A DNA stretch of 64,000 nt from Ezakiella coagulans (lineage in GTDB: Bacteria > Bacillota > Clostridia > Tissierellales > Peptoniphilaceae), in contig NZ_QEKV01000005.1 of NCBI RefSeq assembly GCF_003096635.1, positions 1-64,000 on the forward strand, in the 5' to 3' direction. The position numbers and the translations under genes were made by a program. Positions 56,318-63,923 of the stretch are shown in pieces (positions within the stretch are counted from its first letter, which is position 1; every line of letters begins with the position of its first letter). Below the pieces are notes generated by a model. The model did not search any database. It had not been told where the DNA came from and saw only the letters and a list, made by a program, of their open reading frames with translations.

Positions 56318-56394
56318 TGGTGGACTGTACAGGACTCGAACTTGTGACCCCTGCAATGTGAATGCAATGCTCTAACCAACTGAGCTAACAGTCC
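56318..56394 (-). tRNA. tRNA-Val (anticodon CAC)
   Basis: 77 nucleotides with CCA encoded. Acceptor GGACTGT/ACAGTCC, D arm GCTCAGTTGGTTAGAGC, anticodon stem TTGCA/TGCAG with loop TTCACAT, T arm with AAGTTCGAGTC. It reads GTG. Confidence 0.93.
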
Positions 56395-56511
56395 ATATCT
56401 TATAAACATATTATATGCCCATGTTTTTTGTTTGTCAACATAAGAGCGTGGGTTTTTTATGGAGAAAAATATTTATCACACCGATTTGTTTATTTAATTA
56501 TATATATTCGC

Positions 56512-56645
56512 GAGTGCTTTGTAGCGGGACGGCATACGTTACGACTTAAGGAGTAACGATGTCCTCCCGCCATATATGTCGTCAATTAAATTTACAACCC
56601 CACAAACAACGATGTATAAATAAAATATAGAACCAAAACCCTTAT
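56512..56645 (+). repeat. Family A palindromic repeat
   Basis: The stem arms are GCGGGACGGCATACGTTAC and GTAACGATGTCCTCCCGC. Versus 8212 both arms changed together (GCGTGA/TCACGC to GCGGGA/TCCCGC; CGTTGT/ACAACG to CGTTAC/GTAACG). Confidence 0.85.
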
Positions 56646-56698
56646 ACCATATTTACAACCAATATGTTTGCAAAACATACGTACATATTCTCCCGCTT

Positions 56699-56781
56699 GG
56701 CGGCGATACACCTTTTTATCTCATCTCACAACGAAATCAAAGATTTCTGTTCGATGGATAAAAAAACTGGTCGCCGCTACG
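56699..56781. repeat. Family B palindromic repeat, copy 5
   Basis: Perfect outer stem GGCGGCGA/TCGCCGC, inner TTTTTATCTCATC/GATGGATAAAAA, tip GAAATCAAAGATTTC. Confidence 0.85.
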
Positions 56782-56814
56782 TACGGCGTTAATTTAATTA
56801 TATAATTTTATTAC

Positions 56815-57012
56815 ATATACGCGTGTGTTTGTCTATATCTCATGCGTCGGGATGTTATAGACCTAACCCGTACTGTTTGATTTGAAAAATCAAACAGACG
56901 ATGGTAGGTCTTATGCAAAGACGTCCGACGATATTTCGACGAATAGGAGAAATGAGTCGTTGACGTAGATTGTGAACCCGACGCTACTGACGGCGTACAT
57001 AAAATCATACAT
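56815..57012. repeat. Family E repeat interrupted by a 124-base structured insert
   Basis: ATACGCGTGTGTTT...CATGCGTCGGG (to 56851) and CCCGACGCTAC (56977-56987) are the two halves of the E hairpin; other copies have a 6-base loop. The intervening 56853-56976 holds AGACCTA/TAGGTCT around an 11-base-pair perfect stem (CTGTTTGATTT/AAATCAAACAG), then ACGTC/GACGT enclosing CGAC/GTCG pairs. It resembles a compact multi-helix RNA. It is unique in the window. Confidence 0.65.
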
Positions 57013-57020
57013 TTCCAATT

Positions 57021-57113
57021 ATTTTATCGCGAAAAAGCCCGCAAATATATAAACAATTTGCGAGGATATTTTGATGAGATGCGCCGCAAACTCAATTTTT
57101 GATTGCGCAGGTG
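57021..57113. repeat. Orphan right half of C followed by left half of D
   Basis: 57021-57046 ends TTATCGCGAAAAAGCCCGCAAAT, like the right end of family C. 57056-57113 starts ATTTGCGAGGATATTTTGAT and matches the left half of D, stopping after GATTGCGCAGGTGT. Confidence 0.65.
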
Positions 57114-57154
57114 TTTGAAAGTCTTAAAATTTTCTACATTCAATAAACACCGTT

Positions 57155-57357
57155 ATTTGCGAGGAATTTTCGATAAGAAACGGTTAAGATGAAATATTTT
57201 AGGAGTGAGGCTTTTTGCGGCGATACACCTTTTTATCTCATCTCACAACGAAATCAAAGATTTCTGTTCGATGGATAAAAAAACTGGTCGCCGCTACGTA
57301 CGGTGTTTACCAGTTTCTACAATCAACATTCAATTTTGTAGCTAAAAGGCCCGCAAA
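57155..57357. repeat. Composite element: B nested inside C, copy 1
   Basis: Left half of C (ATTTGCGAGGAATTTTCG...TAGGAGTGAGG), then B (57217-57298), then a spacer (GGTGTTTACCAGTTTCTACA...), then the right end AAAAGGCCCGCAAA. The same arrangement recurs at 63134-63334. Confidence 0.8.
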
Positions 57358-57369
57358 CACCCCTTCCAA

Positions 57370-57493
57370 TTTGCGATGATAATTTGATGAGAAACGGTTA
57401 AGATGAAATATTTTAGGAGTGAGGCATATTGAAAAATATGTCGCAGCGACTGAAATATTGAATCAAGCGTTTATCGCGAAAAGGCCCGCAAAT
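57370..57493. repeat. Family C palindromic repeat abutting the methionine gene cluster
   Basis: Standard ends. The tip is CATATT-4-AATATG instead of CGTACT-4-AGTACG (both arms changed). It ends five bases before the stop codon of the MetF-fusion gene, which has no other terminator. Confidence 0.85.
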
Positions 57494-57498
57494 GCAAA

Positions 57499-59256
57499 CT
57501 ACTTTTTAAATAGCTTAATCAGCTCCCCCACAATATCCACCCTACTAAACGGCGTAATAATGTAGTACCCATCAACGTAATCTGCAATTTGCCTCATAAA
57601 GTCCGATGTGATTTCAACTGCAAGGCGGCTCGCTTCTTCCCTTTCGAGCCCCTTGTACTGCTCGATGATTTCGTCGTCAAGACGAATGCCCGAAGCTTCG
57701 GAGTTCATGAAGAGCGCATTTTTGTAACTCACAATCGGCATGACACCGCCCATGATATAGCTTTTCAATTCTTTTCTCGCAATTTTCAAATTTTCCACCG
57801 CAGTTTTCGAGATGACCGGTTGAGTGTAAAACACATTCACACCGGCTTTTTCTTTTGCCTGTGCACGTTTTATCTCGAGGTCAAACTTGTTTGCGTTGAG
57901 GTTTAGAGCCCCGCCAATATTCATTTTGTTTGTAAAAACTTTTTCGTTCATGTCGCTCACAAGCGTCGCAAATTTCGTTGAGTTGAATTGAAAGACCGAC
58001 TTCACCTCGTCTTTTTCAGCAGTTGGCACCGGATCGCCCGTAATCGTTATTATATTCAAAATGTTTTCGAGATTCAGTCCCAAAAGAAGCGCTTTTGACG
58101 CATTCACATTTCTGTCGCGACAGGTCATGTGAACAATCGGCTCGATTCCGATTTCGTTTTTTATTTTGTATGCGGTGAGGCTTGCGTCAACTCTTACGCG
58201 CGCAACCGGACAGTCGGCGATTGTGATGCCGTCGGCACCGCTGTTTGAAAGTGCTTTCACATTTTCCATATATCTTTTCATATTTAAATCTTTCGGCGGA
58301 TCGAACTCAACCACAATCGGTTTCTTTCCGTGTTCAAGTTTATTTCTGAAAAGATTCTCTGTGTACGGCGTTTCAAGGCGTGCGTGCTTTTTCTTCTCAG
58401 GTCTCGTCTTCGTGTATCTATACTCCGAAATTCGCTCAGTGATTTCCCTGATGAACTCCGGTCTCGTTCCGCAGCAACCACCGATAATTTGCACGCCGTA
58501 TTCCAAAAATTGGAGCGTCGCATTTGAAAAATAATCCTTGTTTGCACTGTAGTAGGTTCTGTTTTTTATAACTGTAGGATAGCCGCCATTCGGCATGATT
58601 GAAATTATTTTTTCCGGTAAATTTATCTTCTCGATATATTCCCTCAGTCTCAGCGGACCCGAAACACAGTTGAAACCGACCGCATCGATGTCGGTGGATT
58701 TCGCAGCTTCACTCAGCAAGTCCTCTCCGACCCCGCCCGTTCTCGTGAGCCCGTCCGCACCGACGGCAAACGAGGTTATAATAAATGCGTTCTCGTCTTT
58801 TGCCTTTATATATTTCGCAAGTTCTTTCAATGTGCCGATTTCGGAAAATGTTTCAAACAAAAAGTCGTTTATACCGTTTTCCAAAAATATATCGATGATT
58901 TCCTTGTGTTCATCAATCGAATTTTCATCGTGTCCCGGAATCGGTCCGATGTCAGCAAACACAAGTGTTTCTGTGTTCTTCACTGCTCTTTTTGCAAGCG
59001 ATAGCCCTGCCTCAATCACATTTTTTACAACCGAAAAATCCGTTCCCAAAGAAACGGTGTTTGCTTGGAATGTGTTTGTTTTAATCGCCATCGCACCGGC
59101 GTCTACATATTCTTTATGAATTTCATAAATCACTTCCGAATCGAAAAGATTCGCCATTTCGCACTCCGGCATGATCCTTTTCGATTTGTCGGGATAATAT
59201 GTTCCCATCGCTCCGTCAAAAACGAGTGGGAATTTTATATTTTGAATTTTCGTCAT
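57499..59256 (-). CDS. Bifunctional homocysteine S-methyltransferase / methylenetetrahydrofolate reductase
   Basis: 585 residues, YitJ-like. The N-terminal half (about 1-290) is a homocysteine methyltransferase barrel with DGAMGTYY, GFNCVSG and the zinc site IIGGCCGTRPEFI. The C-terminal half (about 300-585) is a MetF-type flavoprotein with VEFDPPKD, HMTCRDRN, ITGDPVP and FYTQPV. It would make 5-methyl-tetrahydrofolate for MetH and possibly use it. The ATG directly follows the metH stop (TAAATG), so it is translationally coupled. Its 3' end meets a family C palindrome. Confidence 0.92.
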   Translation of the reverse strand: MTKIQNIKFPLVFDGAMGTYYPDKSKRIMPECEMANLFDSEVIYEIHKEYVDAGAMAIKTNTFQANTVSLGTDFSVVKNVIEAGLSLAKRAVKNTETLVFADIGPIPGHDENSIDEHKEIIDIFLENGINDFLFETFSEIGTLKELAKYIKAKDENAFIITSFAVGADGLTRTGGVGEDLLSEAAKSTDIDAVGFNCVSGPLRLREYIEKINLPEKIISIMPNGGYPTVIKNRTYYSANKDYFSNATLQFLEYGVQIIGGCCGTRPEFIREITERISEYRYTKTRPEKKKHARLETPYTENLFRNKLEHGKKPIVVEFDPPKDLNMKRYMENVKALSNSGADGITIADCPVARVRVDASLTAYKIKNEIGIEPIVHMTCRDRNVNASKALLLGLNLENILNIITITGDPVPTAEKDEVKSVFQFNSTKFATLVSDMNEKVFTNKMNIGGALNLNANKFDLEIKRAQAKEKAGVNVFYTQPVISKTAVENLKIARKELKSYIMGGVMPIVSYKNALFMNSEASGIRLDDEIIEQYKGLEREEASRLAVEITSDFMRQIADYVDGYYIITPFSRVDIVGELIKLFKK

Positions 59257-61593
59257 TTATTCACCAAAAACCTTTTTCGCTACCAAAACATTGTTCTTTG
59301 CATCTTTTAGATAAAAATTCGCACAAATTTCATCTGCATAGTCCTCGGTCAAAACTGCACCGCCGACCATGATTTTTGCATCCGGCAGCTCTTCTTTTAT
59401 ACGGAGGATTGTGAGTTTCATGTTTTCGAGTGTCGTCGTCATGAGTGCACTGAGACCAATGAGCTTCACATTTCTTTTCTTAGCCTCTTCGACAATCGTT
59501 TCGGCGTCCACATTTCTTCCAAGGTCAATCACATTGTAGCCGTAATTTTCAAGAATGACTTTCGCAATGTTCTTTCCGATGTCGTGAATGTCACCCTTTA
59601 CCGTCGCAACAATAATGTCGCCCTTTGAAATTGTCTTTTTACCGCTCTTTGAAATCGCAGCTTTTATTACTTCAAAACCCGCTTCCGCCGCGCTCGCACT
59701 CTTTATAAGTTGCGGCAGGAAAATCACTCCCTTTTCAAAATCGTCGCCCACTTTGTCGAGTGCCGGAATCAAATAGTCGTCAACAATTTCAAGCTCCGTC
59801 TTTTCTTGAAGAAGCCTTTTTACCTCATCCTTCACATTTCCCTTTAAGCCCTTGTAGACCGCAGTCTTTATGTCCATCGACTCGGTTTTTGAAACCGGAG
59901 CCGTTTCCTTATTCGAAAAACGCTCGATGAAATCGTCAACTGCACCTTCTTCGTTTTTCAAAACTTTATATGCATGAACCGCTTCCATCATTCTGTCCGT
60001 ATTCGGATTTATAATCGCAAGATTTAGTCCTGCGTTCATAGCAAGCATGAGAAAAACCTCGTTAATCGCCTCTCTCATCGGAAGACCGAAGCTGATATTT
60101 GAAACGCCGAGCACAGTTTTCACACCAAGTTCATCACGCACAAGCTCCATCGTCTTTATAGTTTCCATCGCACCTTCCGGATTTGACGAAACTGTAAGAG
60201 TGAGGCAGTCAATATATATGTCGTCTCGTGAAATTCCGATTTCGTCCGCACGACTCACAATCTTTTTTGCAACCTCAAGTCTTTCTTCCGCAGTTTCCGG
60301 AATTCCCCTTTCGTCAATCAAAAGCGCAATCACCTGTGCATTGTATTTTTTTACAATCGGAAGAATGCTCTCTAGCTTTTCCTCCTCGCCGTTCACGGAA
60401 TTCACAATCGCTTTTCCATTATAAACTCTGAGCGCACTCTCAATTACTCCCGGCTTCGTGCTGTCGATTTGAAGTGGAGTGTCGATTACGGATTGAAGTG
60501 CCTTAACAATCTTTGCTTGCATTTTCACTTCGTCAATCCCCGGAAAGCCGACATTGACGTCGAGAATATCCGCTCCGGCATCGACTTGTGAAATCGCCTC
60601 ACGAACAAAGAAGTCCATATTTTCTTCCCTTAGTGCTTTCTGAAAACGCTTTTTCCCCGTTGGATTAAGTCTCTCCCCGACAACTTTAAATCCGGAATTT
60701 TTGAGAACTCGAAGTCCCGAAGACGGTCCCGAAATCCTTTTTACAGCTCTTTCTTTAACGGGTTGACCTTTGAAATTTTCCGATAATTTTCGGATAAATC
60801 TCTCGTCTGTTCCACAACAACCGCCGACATATTTTACTCCGAGTTCCAAAATTTCTCCCATAGTTTTCGAAAATTCCTCCGGAGTCAAATTATATTTGCC
60901 GTTCATATCCGGAAGACCGGCGTTCGGCTTTACAATAAGATCCACATCCGTGATTTTGGAAAGCTTTTTCACCATCCAAACCATTTCGCCCGGTCCCAAC
61001 GAACAATTTATTCCAATCGCAGAAACGCCAAGTCCCTGCACCATATTTGCAAAAGTTTCGATGCTAACTCCCGCAAAAGTTCTGCCGTCTTTTTCGAAAG
61101 TCATCGTGACAAAAATCGGCTTGTCCGTCGTTTCGCGTGTAGCCAAAATCGCAGCCTTTACCTCGAGAAGGTCCGTCATCGTCTCAATCACGATTATGTC
61201 CACATTGTCCTTTGCCGCCTCGACGACCTCTTTAAAAATGGAAATTGCTTCTTCGAATTTGAGCGTGCCAAGCGGCTCGAGCATCTCTCCAATAGGTCCT
61301 ATGTCAAGTGCAACTTTTGCGCCCGTTTTTTCAGCACATGCTTTCGCATTTCTCGTTGCCGCAGCGACGACCTCTCTCGTCTTCTCGGCTCCAAGTTTTC
61401 GCCTGTTCGCACCGAATGTGCATGCGTAAATAATATCCGAACCCGCGTCGACATATTTTCTATAAACGCCGTTCACCATCTCCGGCTCTTTTATATTTAA
61501 AAGCTCCGGAATCTCGCCGACCTTCATTCCGGCCTGTTGAAGCATCGTTCCCATAGCTCCGTCCAAAATCACAACTCTATCCTTCGTATCCAC
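59257..61593 (-). CDS. metH: Cobalamin-dependent methionine synthase lacking the activation domain
   Basis: 778 residues against about 1200 for full MetH. Order: homocysteine domain (DGAMGTMLQQAG, GINCSLGPGEM, GGCCGTDERFI, about 1-290), pterin-binding domain (VVGERLNPTGKKRF, DVNVGFPG, about 310-560), cap and B12-binding domain with GDIHDIGKNI (about 580-778). The reactivation domain is missing but is encoded by the gene just upstream. I chose the GTG at 61593, six bases after AGAGGTG and overlapping the upstream stop by 17 bases; an ATG at 61686 would overlap by 110 bases and adds an unrelated N-terminus. Confidence 0.93.
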   Translation of the reverse strand: MDTKDRVVILDGAMGTMLQQAGMKVGEIPELLNIKEPEMVNGVYRKYVDAGSDIIYACTFGANRRKLGAEKTREVVAAATRNAKACAEKTGAKVALDIGPIGEMLEPLGTLKFEEAISIFKEVVEAAKDNVDIIVIETMTDLLEVKAAILATRETTDKPIFVTMTFEKDGRTFAGVSIETFANMVQGLGVSAIGINCSLGPGEMVWMVKKLSKITDVDLIVKPNAGLPDMNGKYNLTPEEFSKTMGEILELGVKYVGGCCGTDERFIRKLSENFKGQPVKERAVKRISGPSSGLRVLKNSGFKVVGERLNPTGKKRFQKALREENMDFFVREAISQVDAGADILDVNVGFPGIDEVKMQAKIVKALQSVIDTPLQIDSTKPGVIESALRVYNGKAIVNSVNGEEEKLESILPIVKKYNAQVIALLIDERGIPETAEERLEVAKKIVSRADEIGISRDDIYIDCLTLTVSSNPEGAMETIKTMELVRDELGVKTVLGVSNISFGLPMREAINEVFLMLAMNAGLNLAIINPNTDRMMEAVHAYKVLKNEEGAVDDFIERFSNKETAPVSKTESMDIKTAVYKGLKGNVKDEVKRLLQEKTELEIVDDYLIPALDKVGDDFEKGVIFLPQLIKSASAAEAGFEVIKAAISKSGKKTISKGDIIVATVKGDIHDIGKNIAKVILENYGYNVIDLGRNVDAETIVEEAKKRNVKLIGLSALMTTTLENMKLTILRIKEELPDAKIMVGGAVLTEDYADEICANFYLKDAKNNVLVAKKVFGE

Positions 61594-62239
61594 AATTTTC
61601 ACCTCTTTTTCTAAACTCGCAATTTCTAAAAAGTCTGCAATTTTCGCAACCTCTGTGTCGATGCGGTTGAACCTCTTTTGACACACCCATAATTGCCGTT
61701 ATAGACTTTCTCGGAGTCATAATCCCCTCGGCAGTCGTTGTAATTCCAATTTCTTTCTTCGCATTTATCGCAGTCAAAAAATAATTTTGAATCGAAATCG
61801 GCATATCACCGTATCCCGGCGAAAATCTGTCGGTCAAATAAAACCCGGAAAACTCCTTTTGAAAAGACTTGTCAAGCTCCTCCGCAAACGCTTCAATCGC
61901 CGCACTCGCCGTCGCATCAACCACAACACTCATGCTGAGATTCGTAAATGAAAGCTTTCGAATTTCCATCTCAATCTCGTTTCCAAGCGTGACCGCAAAA
62001 AGAATCACCTTGAATGAACTTCTAAGAAGCTCCGCCATATCTCGTCCGACAGCAATTTCTTTTAACACCTCGTCATCTTTATCGAAAAATCTGAACACAT
62101 ACTTCGGTCGTGCACATTTTTTTACAATTGAAATCGCCTCGTCGATCTCCTCCATAATGTCCGCCGGCACCTCTCCGGTTCTGTATCCCAGATATTTAAG
62201 TATTTCATTTTTATTAATATTCTCAAAAAAATAATTCAT
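61577..62239 (-). CDS. Methionine synthase activation (SAM-binding) domain protein
   Basis: 220 residues matching the C-terminal reactivation domain of MetH. RFSPGYGDMPISIQ is the SAM-binding signature, and TTAEGIMTPRKSITAIMGVS matches the segment near the end. The C-terminal tail carries four cysteines (ENCRLFRNCEFRKRGENCGY), which could bind a metal or cluster. It would reductively methylate oxidised cob(II)alamin on the separate MetH chain. A TATAAT box on the minus strand (62247-62252) ends seven bases before the ATG with no ribosome site, a possible leaderless start. Confidence 0.9.
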   Translation of the reverse strand: MNYFFENINKNEILKYLGYRTGEVPADIMEEIDEAISIVKKCARPKYVFRFFDKDDEVLKEIAVGRDMAELLRSSFKVILFAVTLGNEIEMEIRKLSFTNLSMSVVVDATASAAIEAFAEELDKSFQKEFSGFYLTDRFSPGYGDMPISIQNYFLTAINAKKEIGITTTAEGIMTPRKSITAIMGVSKEVQPHRHRGCENCRLFRNCEFRKRGENCGYEG

Positions 62240-62334
62240 AGATTACATTATAACATAATTTATGAATAAACTCATAACAATTCATTATCAAATTAGTTGG
62301 GATGTGGTGATGGAATTTTTGGCAATTGCAGACA

Positions 62335-62490
62335 TTAGCAATCGCAACGCAGCGGGACGGCATACGTTACGACGTTAGGAGTAACGATGTCCTCCCGCCC
62401 ATTTTTGTGTACATTAAATACGTATTTTACCAACAACGTTGTACAAATAAAATATCGAACCAAAAATCCAAACAATTTTTAAATCCATAC
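62335..62490 (+). repeat. Family A palindromic repeat
   Basis: Arms GCGGGACGGCATACGTTAC and GTAACGATGTCCTCCCGC, then the tail CCAACAACGTTG...AAATATCGAACCAAAAA. Confidence 0.82.
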
Positions 62491-62535
62491 ATAATTGTGT
62501 GTTTCCGCAAATTCATTCGACCAATTTTCCCTCTT

Positions 62536-62618
62536 GGCGGCGATACGCTTTTCTCCGCACTCAATATCGAAATCAAAGATTTCTATTTCGTGCGTCGGAA
62601 AAACCGGTCGCCGTTACG
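62536..62618. repeat. Family B palindromic repeat with replaced inner arms, copy 7
   Basis: The outer stem and GAAATCAAAGATTTC tip are retained, but the inner arms are TTTTCTCCGCAC and GTGCGTCGGAAAA instead of TTTTTATCTCATC and GATGGATAAAAA; most of the pairing is preserved. Confidence 0.82.
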
Positions 62619-62689
62619 GGCGGCGTGTATGCATCTAAATATATTACCCCAAAACCCCATACCATTTATAAACATATCTTCGCTCTGTA

Positions 62690-62810
62690 CGTTCCCCAAA
62701 CAGTAGCGTCGGGTTACATCCCGACGCCCATTTTTGTGTACGTGAAATATGTTTTTACACCAACAACGCTGATTACATAAAATATCGAACCAAAAATCCA
62801 AACAATTTTT
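62690..62810 (+). repeat. Family A repeat with GCGTCGGG/CCCGACGC stem
   Basis: The hairpin GCGTCGGG-6-CCCGACGC, identical in stem to family E, is joined to the family A tail (CACCAACAACGCTG...AAATATCGAACCAAAAA). Confidence 0.75.
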
Positions 62811-62866
62811 ATCTCCATCCATCATTGTGTGTTCATCAAGATATTCTCCCACCCGTTCTCCTTTTT

Positions 62867-62948
62867 GGCGGCGATACACCTTTTTGCGCGTTCGGTTACG
62901 AAATCATAGATTTCTACCTCACCCGCAAAAAAACTGGTCGCCGCTACG
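62867..62948. repeat. Family B palindromic repeat with replaced inner arms, copy 8
   Basis: Inner arms are TTTTTGCG and CGCAAAAA, different from both copy 7 and the common type, yet still complementary. Confidence 0.82.
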
Positions 62949-62954
62949 GGCAGC

Positions 62955-63115
62955 GTTCAAAATTTGTATCGCGATATTGCTTATACACGTGTTTTTATCC
63001 ATAGCTCATGCGTCGGGACGTAGCCCGACGCTACAGGCAACGTAATCACATACAACAAGATAACATTTACAGTAATTTATTTTCACATTGCAATATTTTC
63101 TTCGTATGAAATTTC
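62955..63115. repeat. Family E repeat, copy 3
   Basis: AAAATTTGTATCGCGATATT through GCGTCGGG-6-CCCGACGC to ACAGTAATTTATTTTCAC; it follows a B element as in the other islands. Confidence 0.78.
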
Positions 63116-63133
63116 TTCCCCGCAAACACTGTT

Positions 63134-63334
63134 ATTTGCGATGATAATTTGATGAGAAACGGTTAGATCGAGTGTTTTCGGAGTGAGCTTTTTGCGGCGA
63201 CACACCTTTTTATCTCATCTCGCCACGAAATCAAAGATTTCTGTTCGATGGATAAAAAAACCGGTCGCCGCTACGTACGGTGTTTACCAGTTTCTACAAT
63301 CAACATTCAATTTTATCGCGAAAAGGCCCGCAAA
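63134..63334. repeat. Composite element: B nested inside C, copy 2
   Basis: Left part of C (ATTTGCGATGATAATTTGAT...GGAGTGAG), B (63194-63276), the same spacer as copy 1 (GGTGTTTACCAGTTTCTACA), then TTATCGCGAAAAGGCCCGCA. The two junctions are the same as at 57155-57357. Confidence 0.8.
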
Positions 63335-63367
63335 AAAAGGTGGAACACCTATCGTGTTCCACCTTTT
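63335..63367 (-). terminator. Terminator of the ferritin gene
   Basis: Perfect stem AAAAGGTGGAACAC / GTGTTCCACCTTTT with CTATC loop; it directly follows the ferritin stop and abuts the composite repeat. Confidence 0.9.
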
Positions 63368-63379
63368 AAATCACCTATT

Positions 63380-63868
63380 CTATTGTCTTTTTCCCAATTC
63401 CTTATCAATCCAATAAGTCGTTGTTTTTGCGTCGTCGAGCAAATCATATTGATCGAGAATGTGTCTGAAGTTGTCTTCTTCTTCAACTTGTTCATTTAAG
63501 AACCAGTCGAGAGTTGTGATTGCTTCATAATCTTTTTCTTCAAGAGCAATTTGATACAAGTTGTGAATTCTCTTTGTTACTTCCTTTTCATGTTCCAATG
63601 CAGATTCGATTGCTGCCTTTGGACTTTCGTAATCATTTTTTACGTCAGGAATTGCTTTGTATTCAACTGTGCAATCCACTTCGTATAAAAATTCAGCAAA
63701 TTTTTGATGGTGTTCATATTCTTCTTCAGCTTGAAGTTTCATGAAGTGTTTAAATCCATCATATCCTTCCTTGCCGAAATATGCTTCCATTCCCTTGTAA
63801 ATATAACCGCTTGCCAATTCAAAATTCAATTGTTCATTAATTGCTTTTGCTAATCTTTCTGAAATCAT
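63380..63868 (-). CDS. ftnA: Ferritin (non-haem, FtnA-like)
   Basis: 162 residues, a four-helix bundle. Ferroxidase ligands are visible: Glu in EQLNFELASGYIY, Glu and His in EEEYEHHQKF, and Glu residues near EHEKEVTKRI and FLNEQVEEED. It stores iron and limits Fenton chemistry. The ATG at 63868 follows GGGGAG; the longer reading lacks a ribosome site. Confidence 0.95.
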   Translation of the reverse strand: MISERLAKAINEQLNFELASGYIYKGMEAYFGKEGYDGFKHFMKLQAEEEYEHHQKFAEFLYEVDCTVEYKAIPDVKNDYESPKAAIESALEHEKEVTKRIHNLYQIALEEKDYEAITTLDWFLNEQVEEEDNFRHILDQYDLLDDAKTTTYWIDKELGKRQ

Positions 63869-63923
63869 TTTAATCTCCCCTTTTCTAAAATTTATGTTCA
63901 CTGTGCGTATGCACGGCTAACTA

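Noticed and set aside
56853-56976. Group II intron fragment
   Set aside because: No recognisable domain V/VI (AGC...GUU triad with bulge and bulged A) and no reverse-transcriptase remnant.
62326-63045. Plus-strand open frames of 72-126 residues in the 62.3-63.1 kb gap
   Set aside because: They translate A, B and E repeats, sharing segments such as PSWRRYAFL and PFWRRYTFL that come from the B element.
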